Assembly: GCF_006517275.1 (NCBI RefSeq)
Contig: NZ_CP041191.1
Coordinates: forward strand, 6,103,350-6,167,349
Length of the DNA stretch: 64,000 nt
DNA from: Labrenzia sp. PHM005
GTDB lineage: Bacteria > Pseudomonadota > Alphaproteobacteria > Rhizobiales > Stappiaceae
Direction: 5' to 3'
The notes beneath the pieces are model-generated. The model saw only the letters and a program-made list of their open reading frames with translations, ran no database searches and was not told where the DNA came from. Numbering within the stretch: position 1 is the first letter of the stretch; each line of letters opens with the position of its first letter. This document shows, piece by piece, positions 38,209-47,372 of this stretch. The translations under genes and the position numbers were made by a program.

Positions 38209-39642
38209 CTAGGTGATAAGCGTGAGCAGCTTATCAAGCGAGGCTTTTGCATCGCCATAGAACATCCGGGTGTTTTCCTTGTAGAACAGCGGGTTTTCAA
38301 TGCCGGAATAACCCGTGCCTTGTCCACGCTTGGAAACAAACACCTGCTTGGACTTCCAGCACTCTAGAACCGGCATGCCGGCAATCGGTGAGTTTGGATC
38401 TTCCTGAGCTGCCGGATTGACGATGTCGTTGGATCCAATCACGATGGCCACATCCGTTTCCGGGAAGTCATCGTTGATCTCGTCCATATCCAGTACGATG
38501 TCATAAGGAACCTTCGCCTCAGCCAGAAGCACGTTCATGTGACCTGGCAGACGTCCAGCAACCGGGTGGATCGCAAACCGCACTGACTTGCCCTTTGCCC
38601 GCAGACGGCGGGTCAGTTCGGCAACATTCTGCTGAGCTTGCGCAACGGCCATGCCGTAGCCCGGAATGATGATGATATTGTCAGCATCTTCCAGCGCTGC
38701 GGAAACACCGTCGGCGTCAATGGCGATCTGCTCGCCTTCGACTTCCATTTGTGGACCTGCATCACCACCAAAGCCACCAAGAATAACCGAGACAAACGAC
38801 CGGTTCATGGCTTTACACATGATGTAGCTGAGGATCGCACCGGAGGAACCGACCAAGGCACCGACAACAATCAGCAAATCGTTCCCGAGGGAGAAACCAA
38901 TGGCCGCAGCCGCCCAGCCCGAGTAACTGTTCAGCATGGACACCACAACCGGCATGTCGGCACCGCCGATGCCCATGATCAGGTGATAGCCGATGAACAG
39001 CGCCATGATCGTCATAAGGATCAGGGGCAACAGGCCACCAGTGTTGAAGTACCAGATAAGCGACAGAACAGAGATCGCCGCGGCGCTGGCATTCAGTACA
39101 TGTCCGCCAGGCAATTTTGTTGCTGCAGACGTCACTTTTCCTGCCAGTTTGCCATAAGCGACAACCGAGCCGGTGAAGGTGATCGCACCGATAAACACAC
39201 CAAGGAAAAGTTCGACCCGAAGGATCGAAACTTCCACGGCATCTTTCTTCGCCAGGATCGCCGCAAAACCCTCAAGAGTTTTCTTCGCTGAGTCGTCCAT
39301 GGCCAGCACGCGGCCAAGTTCAAAATGAGCGTTGAAACCAACAAACACAGCAGCAAGACCGACCAGCGAGTGCATCGCGGCGACCAGCTCCGGCATTTGG
39401 GTCATTTGCACCCGATTGGCCAAGAAGAATCCAATGATGCCACCTGCACTGATCAAGACGAGCGACAACAGCCACAAGCCAGAACCCGGGCCAATCAGCG
39501 TGGCAAAGACCGCGAGGGCCATGCCGACAATGCCATACCAAACGGCGCGTTTAGCGCTTTCCTGTCCTGAAAGCCCCCCAAGCGAGAGGATGAAGAGAAC
39601 AGCCGCGACCACATAGGCCGCTGTCGTAAAACCGAAATCCAT
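38209..39642 (-). CDS. pntB: NAD(P) transhydrogenase beta subunit PntB
   Basis: PntB carries the NADP(H)-binding domain and part of the proton channel of the membrane transhydrogenase. The 477-residue protein has about nine hydrophobic segments and the soluble domain with [35 protein letters not shown] and [24 protein letters not shown], all strongly conserved in PntB. It lies 17 bases after pntA. Its product supplies NADPH at the expense of proton motive force. Confidence 0.96.
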   Translation of the reverse strand: MDFGFTTAAYVVAAVLFILSLGGLSGQESAKRAVWYGIVGMALAVFATLIGPGSGLWLLSLVLISAGGIIGFFLANRVQMTQMPELVAAMHSLVGLAAVFVGFNAHFELGRVLAMDDSAKKTLEGFAAILAKKDAVEVSILRVELFLGVFIGAITFTGSVVAYGKLAGKVTSAATKLPGGHVLNASAAAISVLSLIWYFNTGGLLPLILMTIMALFIGYHLIMGIGGADMPVVVSMLNSYSGWAAAAIGFSLGNDLLIVVGALVGSSGAILSYIMCKAMNRSFVSVILGGFGGDAGPQMEVEGEQIAIDADGVSAALEDADNIIIIPGYGMAVAQAQQNVAELTRRLRAKGKSVRFAIHPVAGRLPGHMNVLLAEAKVPYDIVLDMDEINDDFPETDVAIVIGSNDIVNPAAQEDPNSPIAGMPVLECWKSKQVFVSKRGQGTGYSGIENPLFYKENTRMFYGDAKASLDKLLTLIT

Positions 39643-39659
39643 CTGACTACTCTCTCAAT

Positions 39660-41237
39660 TCAGGACTTTTGGAACATGGCGAGCATCCGGCGCGTCACGA
39701 GGAAGCCACCGAATATGTTGATGCCGGCCATGAAGACCGAGACCGCCGCTAGCAGGATCACAAGGAAGCTGCCCGAGCCGATCTGCATCAGCGCGCCCAA
39801 AATGATGATGGAGGAGATCGCGTTGGTAATCGCCATCAGCGGGGTGTGTAGGCTGTGTGCCACGCCCCAAATCACCTGGAAACCAACGAAGACTGCCAGA
39901 ACAAACACGATGAAGTGCTGCATGAAACTTGCCGGAGCAACGAGCCCCACACCGAGGATCAAGGCGCCACCTACCGCCAAAAGCGTGACTTGCCGTTTGG
40001 TCTGCGCCTTGAACTCAGCCAATTCCTTCGCGCGTTTTTCTTCTGGCGTTAGTTCCTTCGGCTTTTCCTGAGGCTTGGCAGCAATCGCCTGCACCTTGGG
40101 CGGTGGCGGCGGGAACGTAATCTCGTTCTTGAACGTAACCGTTGCACCGCGGATCACATCATCTTCCATGTCGTGAACGATCTGCCCGTCCTTTTCAGGC
40201 GTCAGGTCGGTCATCATGTGGCGGATGTTTGTGGCGTAAAGTGTAGAGGACTGAGACGCCATCCGGCTCGGGAAGTCCGTATAGCCGATGATCGTCACAC
40301 CGTTGTCGGTGACAACTTTTTCGTCCATCACCGTGCCTTCAACATTGCCGCCTTTTTCAGCAGCTAGGTCGACGATGACCGAGCCCGGCTTCATGGCCTT
40401 GACCATGTCTTCCAGCCAAAGCTTCGGCGCTTCACGGTTTGGAATCAGAGCGGTCGTAATGACGATGTCGATATCAGGAGCAAGTTCACGGAACTTGGCC
40501 AATTGCGCTTCGCGGAACTCTGGGCTGGAGACTGCAGCATAACCGCCCGTCGCGGCCCCATCTTGCTGCTGTTCTTCAAAGTCGAGATAGACGAATTCTG
40601 CGCCCATGCTCTCAACTTGCTCGGCCACTTCCGGACGCACATCAAACGCGTAGGTGATTGCACCTAAGCTCGTTGACGTGCCAATTGCGGCAAGACCTGC
40701 GACACCGGCACCAACAACAAGAACCTTAGCAGGTGGTACCTTGCCGGCAGCTGTAATCTGACCGGTAAAGAACCGGCCGAAATTGTTACCCGCCTCAATA
40801 ACGGCCCGGTAACCGGCAATGTTGGCCATGGATGACAGAGCATCCATTTTCTGGGCCCGGCTGATTCGTGGCACCATTTCCATGGCGATCACGTTGGCGC
40901 CCTTGGCCTTGGCAGCTTCCATGCCAGCTTCATTGCCACCGGGATTGAAGAAGGAAATCAGCGTTTTGCCGTCGCTCAGCTGTTCCAGCTCATCTTCGTT
41001 CGGCTGACGTACTTTTGTGACGATGTCTGATTTAGACCACAGATCTTTTGCAGTCTCGACCACTTCCGCGCCAGCGGAGCGGTAATCTTCATCGGAAAAA
41101 CCCGCGGCAGCCCCTGCCCCGGTTTCAATCAGCGGCTCAAAGCCAAGCTTGATCAGCTTCTCGGTGCTTTCCGGAGTCAGCGCTACACGCGCCTCACCGG
41201 GAAATACTTCCCGAGGCGTTCCTATCTTTTGTCCCAT
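39660..41237 (-). CDS. pntA: NAD(P) transhydrogenase alpha subunit PntA (undivided)
   Basis: The 525-residue protein combines the NAD-binding domain (ARVALTPESTEKL; VVGAGVAGLAAIGTSTSLGA; VITTALIPNREAPKLW) with a proline-rich linker near residue 385 and a C-terminal membrane part of four helices (residues about 425-520). Many alphaproteobacteria split this subunit into PntAa and PntAb; here it is a single chain, as in Escherichia coli. It is followed by pntB. Confidence 0.96.
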   Translation of the reverse strand: MGQKIGTPREVFPGEARVALTPESTEKLIKLGFEPLIETGAGAAAGFSDEDYRSAGAEVVETAKDLWSKSDIVTKVRQPNEDELEQLSDGKTLISFFNPGGNEAGMEAAKAKGANVIAMEMVPRISRAQKMDALSSMANIAGYRAVIEAGNNFGRFFTGQITAAGKVPPAKVLVVGAGVAGLAAIGTSTSLGAITYAFDVRPEVAEQVESMGAEFVYLDFEEQQQDGAATGGYAAVSSPEFREAQLAKFRELAPDIDIVITTALIPNREAPKLWLEDMVKAMKPGSVIVDLAAEKGGNVEGTVMDEKVVTDNGVTIIGYTDFPSRMASQSSTLYATNIRHMMTDLTPEKDGQIVHDMEDDVIRGATVTFKNEITFPPPPPKVQAIAAKPQEKPKELTPEEKRAKELAEFKAQTKRQVTLLAVGGALILGVGLVAPASFMQHFIVFVLAVFVGFQVIWGVAHSLHTPLMAITNAISSIIILGALMQIGSGSFLVILLAAVSVFMAGINIFGGFLVTRRMLAMFQKS

Positions 41238-41583
41238 ACAATTACGCCTTTTTCTTCTTGGGCGGCATCAAATCGGTGATAGTCCCTTCAAACATCTCTG
41301 CTGCGAAGTCGCAGTTTCGGGCCAGGCGGGATTTGGCCGGATACTATGCCTTAATTCTGCCGCACTGCAACCCATCTCAATGTCGAATGCCGCTATAGTT
41401 ATAAATACCTCAGCGTTTGTGCCGATGATACGTGCCCTAATGACGCGATTATCATCTGCATTAAAACCTGACTTCGGGACGCCAAGAGGTAACTCGCTCG
41501 CGCATAACTTACGCGAAACCGCTGCCGTCAAAGGCACACAGCTTTGTCTACCTTTTTATCAAAGATGGCCCAAATCCGCCGAT
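41238..41583. other. Gap upstream of pntA without a convincing gene
   Basis: The only notable element is a 17-codon - strand frame at 41242-41295 (MFEGTITDLMPPKKKKA), ending five bases before pntA. It could be a leader peptide or the tail of a lost gene. A longer - strand frame at 41268-41537 has no recognisable motif or ribosome site and I do not call it. Confidence 0.3.
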
Positions 41584-42336
41584 TCAGATCAAAAATGTGC
41601 AAGACCAACAGACGACTGACAGACCGAGATAGGGGCCGGGTTTTCGAAACCAAAGTCTGGCGAGATCCGGAAACCGACGGCCAGGACGAGCAAACGTGCT
41701 CCGATGCGAATAGAAATACTCTGTCCGATAGGCTGGCTGGTATGAAGTTTTCCGGCAATGCACAAAATCGCGTAAACGCCGAGTCCCAACCCGCCCATGA
41801 GCGCCACATGCCATCCAGAAAATTCTGTCCATGGCGCCCCCACCCGGGGAATACCAGCAAGCATCAATCCGGTCCCGGCCAGAAACGACGATCCTGCAAG
41901 CATCAGGATTTCAGATTGGAAAACCGCCTTGCCAATGTAGGCTTCCGCCACCCGGTCCATGAAGGCAGCGTCAGCATTACCGAAAGACAAAAGGCAAATG
42001 CCAGCAATCTCTCTGTTTTCTCTACCAAGAAAGGCGGAGCACATAGAATAGGAGCACCGATAGCCATGCCACATCGGCAACAGCGCCCAGAAATCCCAAA
42101 TCATCCCAGCCGAACAAACCGATGATGCGGCCGGCACTCCAAACGGCAGCAAGAGACCAAAGCGCCCTCCCCTGAAGCGGTGGACTATCCGTCCATTCCG
42201 GCGCCACCGTTGTTAAAAACCCAATCAAGGCGGCCCTGAAGGCGCAGATGGCTTTTCGTTGCATGTGGAGGCACGACTTCGCCGTCTTTGATATCGAGAA
42301 GGACAACCGCCGGGCCGCCTTCGGCTGACATAACAA
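41584..42336 (-). pseudogene. Decayed nnrS paralogue
   Basis: Two - strand frames line up with the intact NnrS at 18.8-20.0 kb. The upstream frame (42336-42022) contains IGFLTTVAPEWTD and LWSLAAVWSAGRI, matching AGFFVTAVPNWTG and IAGLVWLSGRI. The downstream frame (about 42045-41589) contains SGWHVALMGGLGLGVYAIL and GKLHTSQPIG, matching HLLAVGAVGCMTMAM and ASLGHSGRPL. A frame change separates them, the N-terminus is missing and roughly the middle third (GGRVVPAFTRN region) is deleted. Key histidine motifs are altered. It follows a DUF454 gene that has its own NnrR-type site, so it was probably once co-regulated. Confidence 0.72.
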
Positions 42337-42364
42337 GAGGCATCAACTGCGCAGCCCTATAGAC

Positions 42365-42463
42365 TTACTTCGACGGCAATTTGCCTGTGTCAATCGAACT
42401 CGTACCGGCCAACGCTGAAGCGGAAAGCGTCAACGACAGTGCGGTCGCCAGAAAGAATCTCAT
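42365..42463 (-). CDS. Possible 32-residue secreted peptide or gene remnant
   Basis: An ATG at 42463 opens a short frame with a clear signal-peptide profile (RFFLATALSLTLSASALA) and a 13-residue mature part ending TGKLPSK. It lies between the DUF454 gene and the nnrS relic on the same strand. It could be a real small exported peptide or the start of a truncated gene. No family recognised; AGAGGA lies about eight bases upstream. Confidence 0.3.
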   Translation of the reverse strand: MRFFLATALSLTLSASALAGTSSIDTGKLPSK

Positions 42464-42506
42464 CTTTCAAGTCCTCTTGTTTTGAACCGCGAAAAAAGCG
42501 GTAAAG

Positions 42507-42932
42507 TTACTGGCTAGCTGTTGCCTGGCTCTTGGATGGAATTGGCCGGGCCGGCCTGGAAAGAATGAATGCTGCGGCGAGCGTCATGCACGCTGCTTGC
42601 ACAAATAAGACGGGCACAGGCGCGGAAAGCCCGACGCTCAATGCGAATGCTCCGGCCATCATCACGATCGAGACAAATTTGAAACGTGTGGCGATCGCAC
42701 CGTTCGCTTGCCAATCAGCAATGATGGGTCCGAAAACCTTGTTGTTTTCCAAATACGCCTGAAGACGCGGAGAGCTCTTTCCGAAAGCAAAAGCGGCCAG
42801 GATTACAAAAGGAGTCGTTGGCAAGACCGGAAGGGCAACTCCCAAAAAACCGAGGCCTAGGGCACAAAACCCGATAAAATGCCAAAAGGTATCTTCTGCA
42901 TGGGGTTTGAGAGTTTTAAGAACGCGCTTCAC
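42507..42932 (-). CDS. DUF454 (YbaN-like) inner membrane protein
   Basis: The 141-residue protein shows the YbaN/DUF454 pattern: LGLGFLGVALPVLPTTPFVILAAFAFGKSSPRL near residues 25-57, then a short amphipathic stretch and two further hydrophobic segments. Function of the family is unknown. A perfect TTGAC-N4-GTCAA site lies about 60 bases upstream, so it is probably induced under denitrifying conditions; its association with an nnrS relic supports this. Confidence 0.82.
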   Translation of the reverse strand: MKRVLKTLKPHAEDTFWHFIGFCALGLGFLGVALPVLPTTPFVILAAFAFGKSSPRLQAYLENNKVFGPIIADWQANGAIATRFKFVSIVMMAGAFALSVGLSAPVPVLFVQAACMTLAAAFILSRPARPIPSKSQATASQ

Positions 42933-42992
42933 GAGAGAACTCTAATCTGGAGTATATAACTCATATTTTAGACTGAGCGAACCAACTGCGGT

Positions 42993-43006
42993 TTGACAAA
43001 GGTCAA
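42993..43006. promoter_or_regulatory. NnrR/Dnr-type site upstream of the DUF454 gene
   Basis: TTGACAAAGGTCAA is a perfect TTGAC-N4-GTCAA palindrome centred about 67 bases before the DUF454 start. It is the fourth such site in the window and lies about 22 kb from the nos/nnrS region, pointing to a detached member of the nitrogen-oxide regulon. Confidence 0.72.
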
Positions 43007-43148
43007 GCAGGTGAAATTCTTAAGGCCTCCAGAATGCCTGTTGAGGAGTGGATGGTGTCCAAAGCTGGAAACGATGCCGGTTTCCAAGGATGCTTGGAGA
43101 CCGGAAGTAGCGGGACGTTTTGCAAACTGAAAATGCTCAAACCGGCCG

Positions 43149-44546
43149 TCAGTCACTTGGGCCAATCATTTTCTCAGGACGCACGAGCGCATCAAAGTCG
43201 GCTTCCGTGACATAACCAAGATTCAATGCTTCTACGCGCAATGACGTTCCGTTCTTGTGGGCCGTCTTGGCGATTTCAGTCGCCTTGTCGTAGCCGATGG
43301 CTGGCGCAAGGGCGGTCACCAACATGAGGGAACGTTCCATCAATGCGGTGATGTTGCCTTCATTCGCTGTGATCCCGGACACACAGCGGTCGGCGAAGCT
43401 GACAGATGCATCAGCAAGCAGCTTGATGGACTGCAGCATCGCATAGCCCATGACCGGCTTGTAGACGTTCAGTTCAAAATGACCCTGGCTGCCCGCCATT
43501 GAAATCGTTGCGTGGTTGCCATGAACCTGGGTGCAGACCATGGTCATCGCTTCACATTGGGTCGGGTTGACTTTGCCCGGCATGATTGATGAACCCGGCT
43601 CATTTTCCGGCAAGGAGAGTTCACCAAGACCGGAGCGCGGGCCGGACCCAAGAAAACGAATGTCATTCGCAATCTTGAAAAGCGAGACTGCCACAGTGTT
43701 CAAGGCGCCGTGCGCGTAGACATAGGCATCGTGGGCGGCAAGTGCCTCGAACTTGTTTGCGGCTGTACGGAAGGGCAAGCCGGTAATGGCGGCCACTTCC
43801 GCTGCAAACGAGCGGTCGAAACCTTTTTTGGTATTCAACCCAGTTCCAACGGCCGTTCCGCCTTGGGCCAGGTCATAAAGTCCGTCGAGCGCTTCCGTGA
43901 CACGCCGGATACCCAGCTCCAGCTGGGCAGCATACCCGCCGAACTCCTGCGCCAGGGTCAAAGGGGTGGCATCCTGCGTATGGGTACGCCCAATCTTGAC
44001 GATATGCGCCCATTCTTCGACCTTTTTGTCGAGGGCAGTTTTTAGATGCACCAAGGCTGGCAGGAGCGTTTCCTTGATTTCGCGGGCTGCAGAAATATGC
44101 ATGGCCGTCGGGAAAGTATCGTTCGAGGACTGGCTCATATTGCAGTGATCGTTCGGATGAACCGGATCCTTGGAGCCAACAACACCGCCGAGGATTTCAA
44201 TCGCGCGATTGGCAACGACTTCATTGGAGTTCATGTTCGATTGAGTGCCCGAACCGGTTTGCCAAACGACCAGCGGGAAGTGCTCATCCAGCTTTCCCGA
44301 TGCCACTTCAGAAGCTGCCTGTTCAATCGCCCCGGCAAGTTTTGGATCAAGTTTGCCTTGCGCTTTGTTCACCCGCGCCGCCGCCTGTTTGATAACACCA
44401 AGTGCGTGCACCAGCGGGCGCGGCATTGTCTCGCCACCAATCGGGAAATTGATCAGCGAGCGGGCGGTCTGGGCGCCATAATACTTGTCTGAAGGAATTT
44501 CGAGGCTACCGAACGAGTCGGTTTCGGTACGAACTGTCTGGGACAT
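43149..44546 (-). CDS. fumC: Class II fumarate hydratase FumC
   Basis: FumC interconverts fumarate and malate in the citric acid cycle. The 465-residue protein has the superfamily signature [17 protein letters not shown] (near residue 318), the catalytic region [14 protein letters not shown] near residue 97, and [21 protein letters not shown] near residue 128. Length is standard. It is monocistronic on the - strand; upstream 79 bases hold no other feature. Confidence 0.96.
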   Translation of the reverse strand: MSQTVRTETDSFGSLEIPSDKYYGAQTARSLINFPIGGETMPRPLVHALGVIKQAAARVNKAQGKLDPKLAGAIEQAASEVASGKLDEHFPLVVWQTGSGTQSNMNSNEVVANRAIEILGGVVGSKDPVHPNDHCNMSQSSNDTFPTAMHISAAREIKETLLPALVHLKTALDKKVEEWAHIVKIGRTHTQDATPLTLAQEFGGYAAQLELGIRRVTEALDGLYDLAQGGTAVGTGLNTKKGFDRSFAAEVAAITGLPFRTAANKFEALAAHDAYVYAHGALNTVAVSLFKIANDIRFLGSGPRSGLGELSLPENEPGSSIMPGKVNPTQCEAMTMVCTQVHGNHATISMAGSQGHFELNVYKPVMGYAMLQSIKLLADASVSFADRCVSGITANEGNITALMERSLMLVTALAPAIGYDKATEIAKTAHKNGTSLRVEALNLGYVTEADFDALVRPEKMIGPSD

Positions 44547-44625
44547 GGGTTCCTCGTCTAGAAAGGCTGATTGGTGTTTTAATTGGAGGATGCGGCCGGT
44601 ATTTCCATGCAGGTAGAAGCACCGA

Positions 44626-45570
44626 TTAGGTAACTTGTTTCGGAGACAGACCGAACTCCCGTTTGAAGGCGGTCGAAAAATTGGCAGGCGATGAATAGCC
44701 TGAGATATGCGCAGCCTCAGAAATTGTCAGGCCGTCGCGCTCTAGCGCCTCCCGCGCCTTCTCCAGCATGAACCTTCGGATAAAGCGCGCTGTCGACAGG
44801 CCATAGGTGCGGTTTAGCAAACGCTGGAGGGAGTTGGGGCTCATACCTGCTGTGAACGCCAATTCATCAGCTGTGATCCAGTGCCCTTGCTGTTCAATCA
44901 AAAACCGCTCGACGGATTCCAGCTTCTGCCGGTCCTTGCCATCGACCGCGTTTACGAATGCAGGTGTGTGCTGTGAGGAAAACTTCTGGAAGGCTTCTTC
45001 CAGCACCCCATAGGCACGGGTGGCGATGTAAAGTTTATATTGGAACGGCGTGCGTTTTGGCGCGGCGATGATTTGCTCCGCTAGGCTGATCGCATGTGCA
45101 CTGGGTGTCCATTTCAACGTTGCGAAATGACGTTCTGCGAAATCCTTGAACACAGCAAAGTCCTGGTCGGACAATTCGAGATGCCCAAACAGCCACTCGT
45201 GCGAAATTGACAGGATCACCTTTTTGATCCGCACGCCTTTGCGGGCTATGCGGACAAATTTTTCCGGTTTGCTCTGGGAAAATACCAGCGCGGCTGGTGT
45301 CCAATGGTGGGCTTCTGGATCATAGACCGGCATAGGCATTTTGAATTCACCAATGAATGCGTCGATCTGGCCTTCAAGAATAAGCGATACACATATGCGC
45401 GGCCCACACTCAGCTTCCAGCGTCAGGTCATGCAGATCTTCCGCATTCGAAAAACGAGCCGTCAGGCCGTCTTCAAGTTTTACAAAACCTATGGCACCAC
45501 GCAGCACTTGATCATCGGTCTCCAGACTTGGACTAAGCCAGCGTTTGGGACGCGACTCCTTTTGGCCCAT
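44626..45570 (-). CDS. AraC-family transcriptional regulator
   Basis: The 314-residue protein ends in a typical AraC/XylS double helix-turn-helix ([37 protein letters not shown] and [32 protein letters not shown]). The N-terminal 200 residues, with a segment rich in [15 protein letters not shown], look like the effector domain of PchR-type regulators. The target is not evident from context. The start at 45570 follows AAGGAA; a frame beginning 21 codons earlier lacks a ribosome site. Confidence 0.85.
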   Translation of the reverse strand: MGQKESRPKRWLSPSLETDDQVLRGAIGFVKLEDGLTARFSNAEDLHDLTLEAECGPRICVSLILEGQIDAFIGEFKMPMPVYDPEAHHWTPAALVFSQSKPEKFVRIARKGVRIKKVILSISHEWLFGHLELSDQDFAVFKDFAERHFATLKWTPSAHAISLAEQIIAAPKRTPFQYKLYIATRAYGVLEEAFQKFSSQHTPAFVNAVDGKDRQKLESVERFLIEQQGHWITADELAFTAGMSPNSLQRLLNRTYGLSTARFIRRFMLEKAREALERDGLTISEAAHISGYSSPANFSTAFKREFGLSPKQVT

Positions 45571-45873
45571 CAGATCTTCCTTGGTGACGAAATGACGGTG
45601 ATGATCTGCTGGTATGAACATGCCAGGAACCATTCTTGAGTGGATCGATGCTGCAGAGGATCCTGTTTGGCTGAAGATGCTTTTTCAAAAAGCGCCATTT
45701 GGCTTCAGGCATCATTTCGCAAAGTAGTTTGACTAATCCGCAAACGCTTTCCGAATTGTCCGGTCGCAGTCCGCCCTTTATTAAATACCTGAATATTACA
45801 GTCAAGTTATGATGGCCTGATCCTCCCCCTTTGAAGTGGTCCGCCATTATGTTTAGAAAAACGGAGGATCAAC

Positions 45874-46152
45874 ATGGCTACGAAACGTCACAAGCCAGAA
45901 GAAATCGTCTCGAAGTTGCGGCAGGTTGAAGTCCTTGTCGGCCAGGGAATGTCGCGTATCGATGCGATCCGGCAGGTTCGCATCACAGAGCAAACATTTT
46001 ACCGTTGGCGGAAGCAGTATGGTGGGATGGGAACCGCCCAACTGAAGGAACTCAAGCGCCTTCAGAAGGAAAATGAACGTTTGCGCAAGGCGGTATCTGA
46101 TCTGACCTTGGACAGGCTGTTCTTGTCGGAGGCTGCAAAGGGAAACGTCTGA
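45874..46152 (+). CDS. IS3-family transposase OrfA
   Basis: The 92-residue protein has the OrfA helix-turn-helix (SRIDAIRQVRITEQTFYRWRKQYGG) and a leucine-zipper segment (LKELKRLQKENERLRKAVSDL). OrfA binds the IS ends and is fused to OrfB by frameshifting in active elements. The reading frame is complete, with GGAGGA before the ATG. Confidence 0.9.
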   Translation: MATKRHKPEEIVSKLRQVEVLVGQGMSRIDAIRQVRITEQTFYRWRKQYGGMGTAQLKELKRLQKENERLRKAVSDLTLDRLFLSEAAKGNV

Positions 46153-47023
46153 GCCCCGCCCGTCGTCGCGCCTGCATCAATCACATTCGTCAGCATCTGG
46201 GCGTGTCAGAGCGCCGAACCTGTCGCGTGCTGGGTCAGCATCGGTCCACGCAGAGGAAACGTCCAACAGGGCGTGCTGACGAAGAACGTCTTGTGGCGGA
46301 TATGATCGCACTCGCCCGTGGTTATGGCCGTTACGGTTACAGGCGTATCGCAGCTCTGCTTAGAGATGCCGGTTGGCATGTGAATGACAAGCGCGACGAG
46401 AGCGGCTGAAAGTGCCAATGAAACAACCGAAGAGAGGGCGGCTCTGGCTGAACGAGGGATCATGTGTCCGGTTGCGACTAGAGTATCCCAATCATGTCTG
46501 GAGCTATGACTTCGTGCATTGCCGAACCAATAATGGAAAGGCCTTCCGGACGCTGAACATCCTGGATGAGCACACCCGGAAGTGCCTGGCAGTCCGGGTG
46601 AAACGAAAGCTGAATTCCACTGACGTGATTGATGTGCTGACGGATCTCTTCATCCTTCGAGGTGTTCCAGCCTACATCAAGTCAGACAATGGGCCGGAGG
46701 TCGTTGCTCAAGCCGTCAGGAACTGGATCAACGCTGTGGGGGCAAAGAAGGCGTACATCGAACTAGGTTCGTCCCTCTCAGCGATTGCAGGCAATCGCCT
46801 GTCGGGCAGTGCATGGGAGAACGGATACTGCGAGAGCTTCAACGCCCGTTTCCGAGATGAACTTCTGGACGGAGAAATCTTCTACAGCCTGAAGGAAGCA
46901 CATATGCTGATTGAACAATGGAGGAAACATTACAATACCAAGCGCCCACAAAGCGCCTTGGGTTACCGACCACCAGCACCGGAAACCATCGTCCGGATGG
47001 ACCAAAGCCCAGTCATGCACTAA
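46149..47023 (+). pseudogene. IS3-family transposase OrfB, frameshifted
   Basis: The first frame starts LSPARRRACINHIRQ and runs to a premature stop at 46409 after HVNDKRDESG. The second, 46412-47023, resumes with MPMKQPKRGRLWLNEGS. By comparison with the family, about 17 bases encoding part of VERIWRREGLKVP are missing, shifting the frame. DDE residues survive (WSYDFV, IKSDNGPE, WENGYCESFNARFRDE). A 13-residue in-frame insertion between ELGS and SAWENG holds a palindrome. The transposase cannot be made as one chain. Confidence 0.85.
46781..46798. repeat. Short palindrome inserted in the transposase gene
   Basis: GCGATTGC-AG-GCAATCGC is a perfect 8-bp inverted repeat. It lies within an in-frame stretch of about 39 bases that interrupts the usually continuous E-x-GSPWENGY motif of the transposase, so it looks like a small palindromic insertion. 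Confidence 0.55.
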
Positions 47024-47057
47024 CAATTAAAACGGATCACTCAAGTGGGGCAGGTCA

Positions 47058-47372
47058 GTTGAAAGGTGCTAGTTGCCACCGGCATACGCATATCTAACTT
47101 CCCGCCGAGCCGTGCAAACCGGACTTTCCGTTATGCATCCTCAAACCAGACCTTCACAAGATCGTAGTGTTCAGCTTGAAACCGACCATCTGCACACCGT
47201 GGTTATCGCGATGAGTGAGTAGAGTGCTCTTGGGTTTCTAGCTTCTCTGACAAAATCAACGGAAAGTTTGCGTTCGTTTCGCTGGTCACCCAGCGTTTCC
47301 GAGTGCTACCGTCTTACAAATTCTTGAACAGCCACTTCGCGCATTGACGGCCAGCCAGTTGGATCACCTTGC
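47058..47372. other. Non-coding stretch between IS and octaheme cytochrome
   Basis: About 315 bases without a supported gene. It contains the segment CCCGCCGAGCCGTGC near 47101, a phrase I associate with flanks of group II intron or maturase remnants, but I cannot confirm it. No clear promoter or hairpin stands out before the cytochrome start. Confidence 0.3.

Larger units (their letters stand above)
45818..47057 (+). mobile_element. IS3-family insertion sequence (IS407-like group), inactivated
   Basis: The element runs from TGATCCTCCCCCTTTGAAG at the left end to a right end whose outward reading is TGACCTGCCCCACTTGAG; these are imperfect terminal inverted repeats. The 1240-bp length and two-frame transposase are standard for the group. 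No clear 3-4 base target duplication is visible (GCC on the left, GTT on the right), so a flank may have been rearranged. The orfB frame is broken. A related left end lies inverted at 49453-49502. Confidence 0.85.

Noticed and set aside
41268..41537. An 89-residue - strand frame upstream of pntA
   Set aside because: No ribosome site, no motif and no hydrophobic or domain-like pattern; it partly overlaps a better but still uncertain 17-codon frame.
47101..47150. Group II intron or maturase remnant
   Set aside because: Only a short phrase looked familiar; no reverse transcriptase motif or domain V hairpin could be made out.
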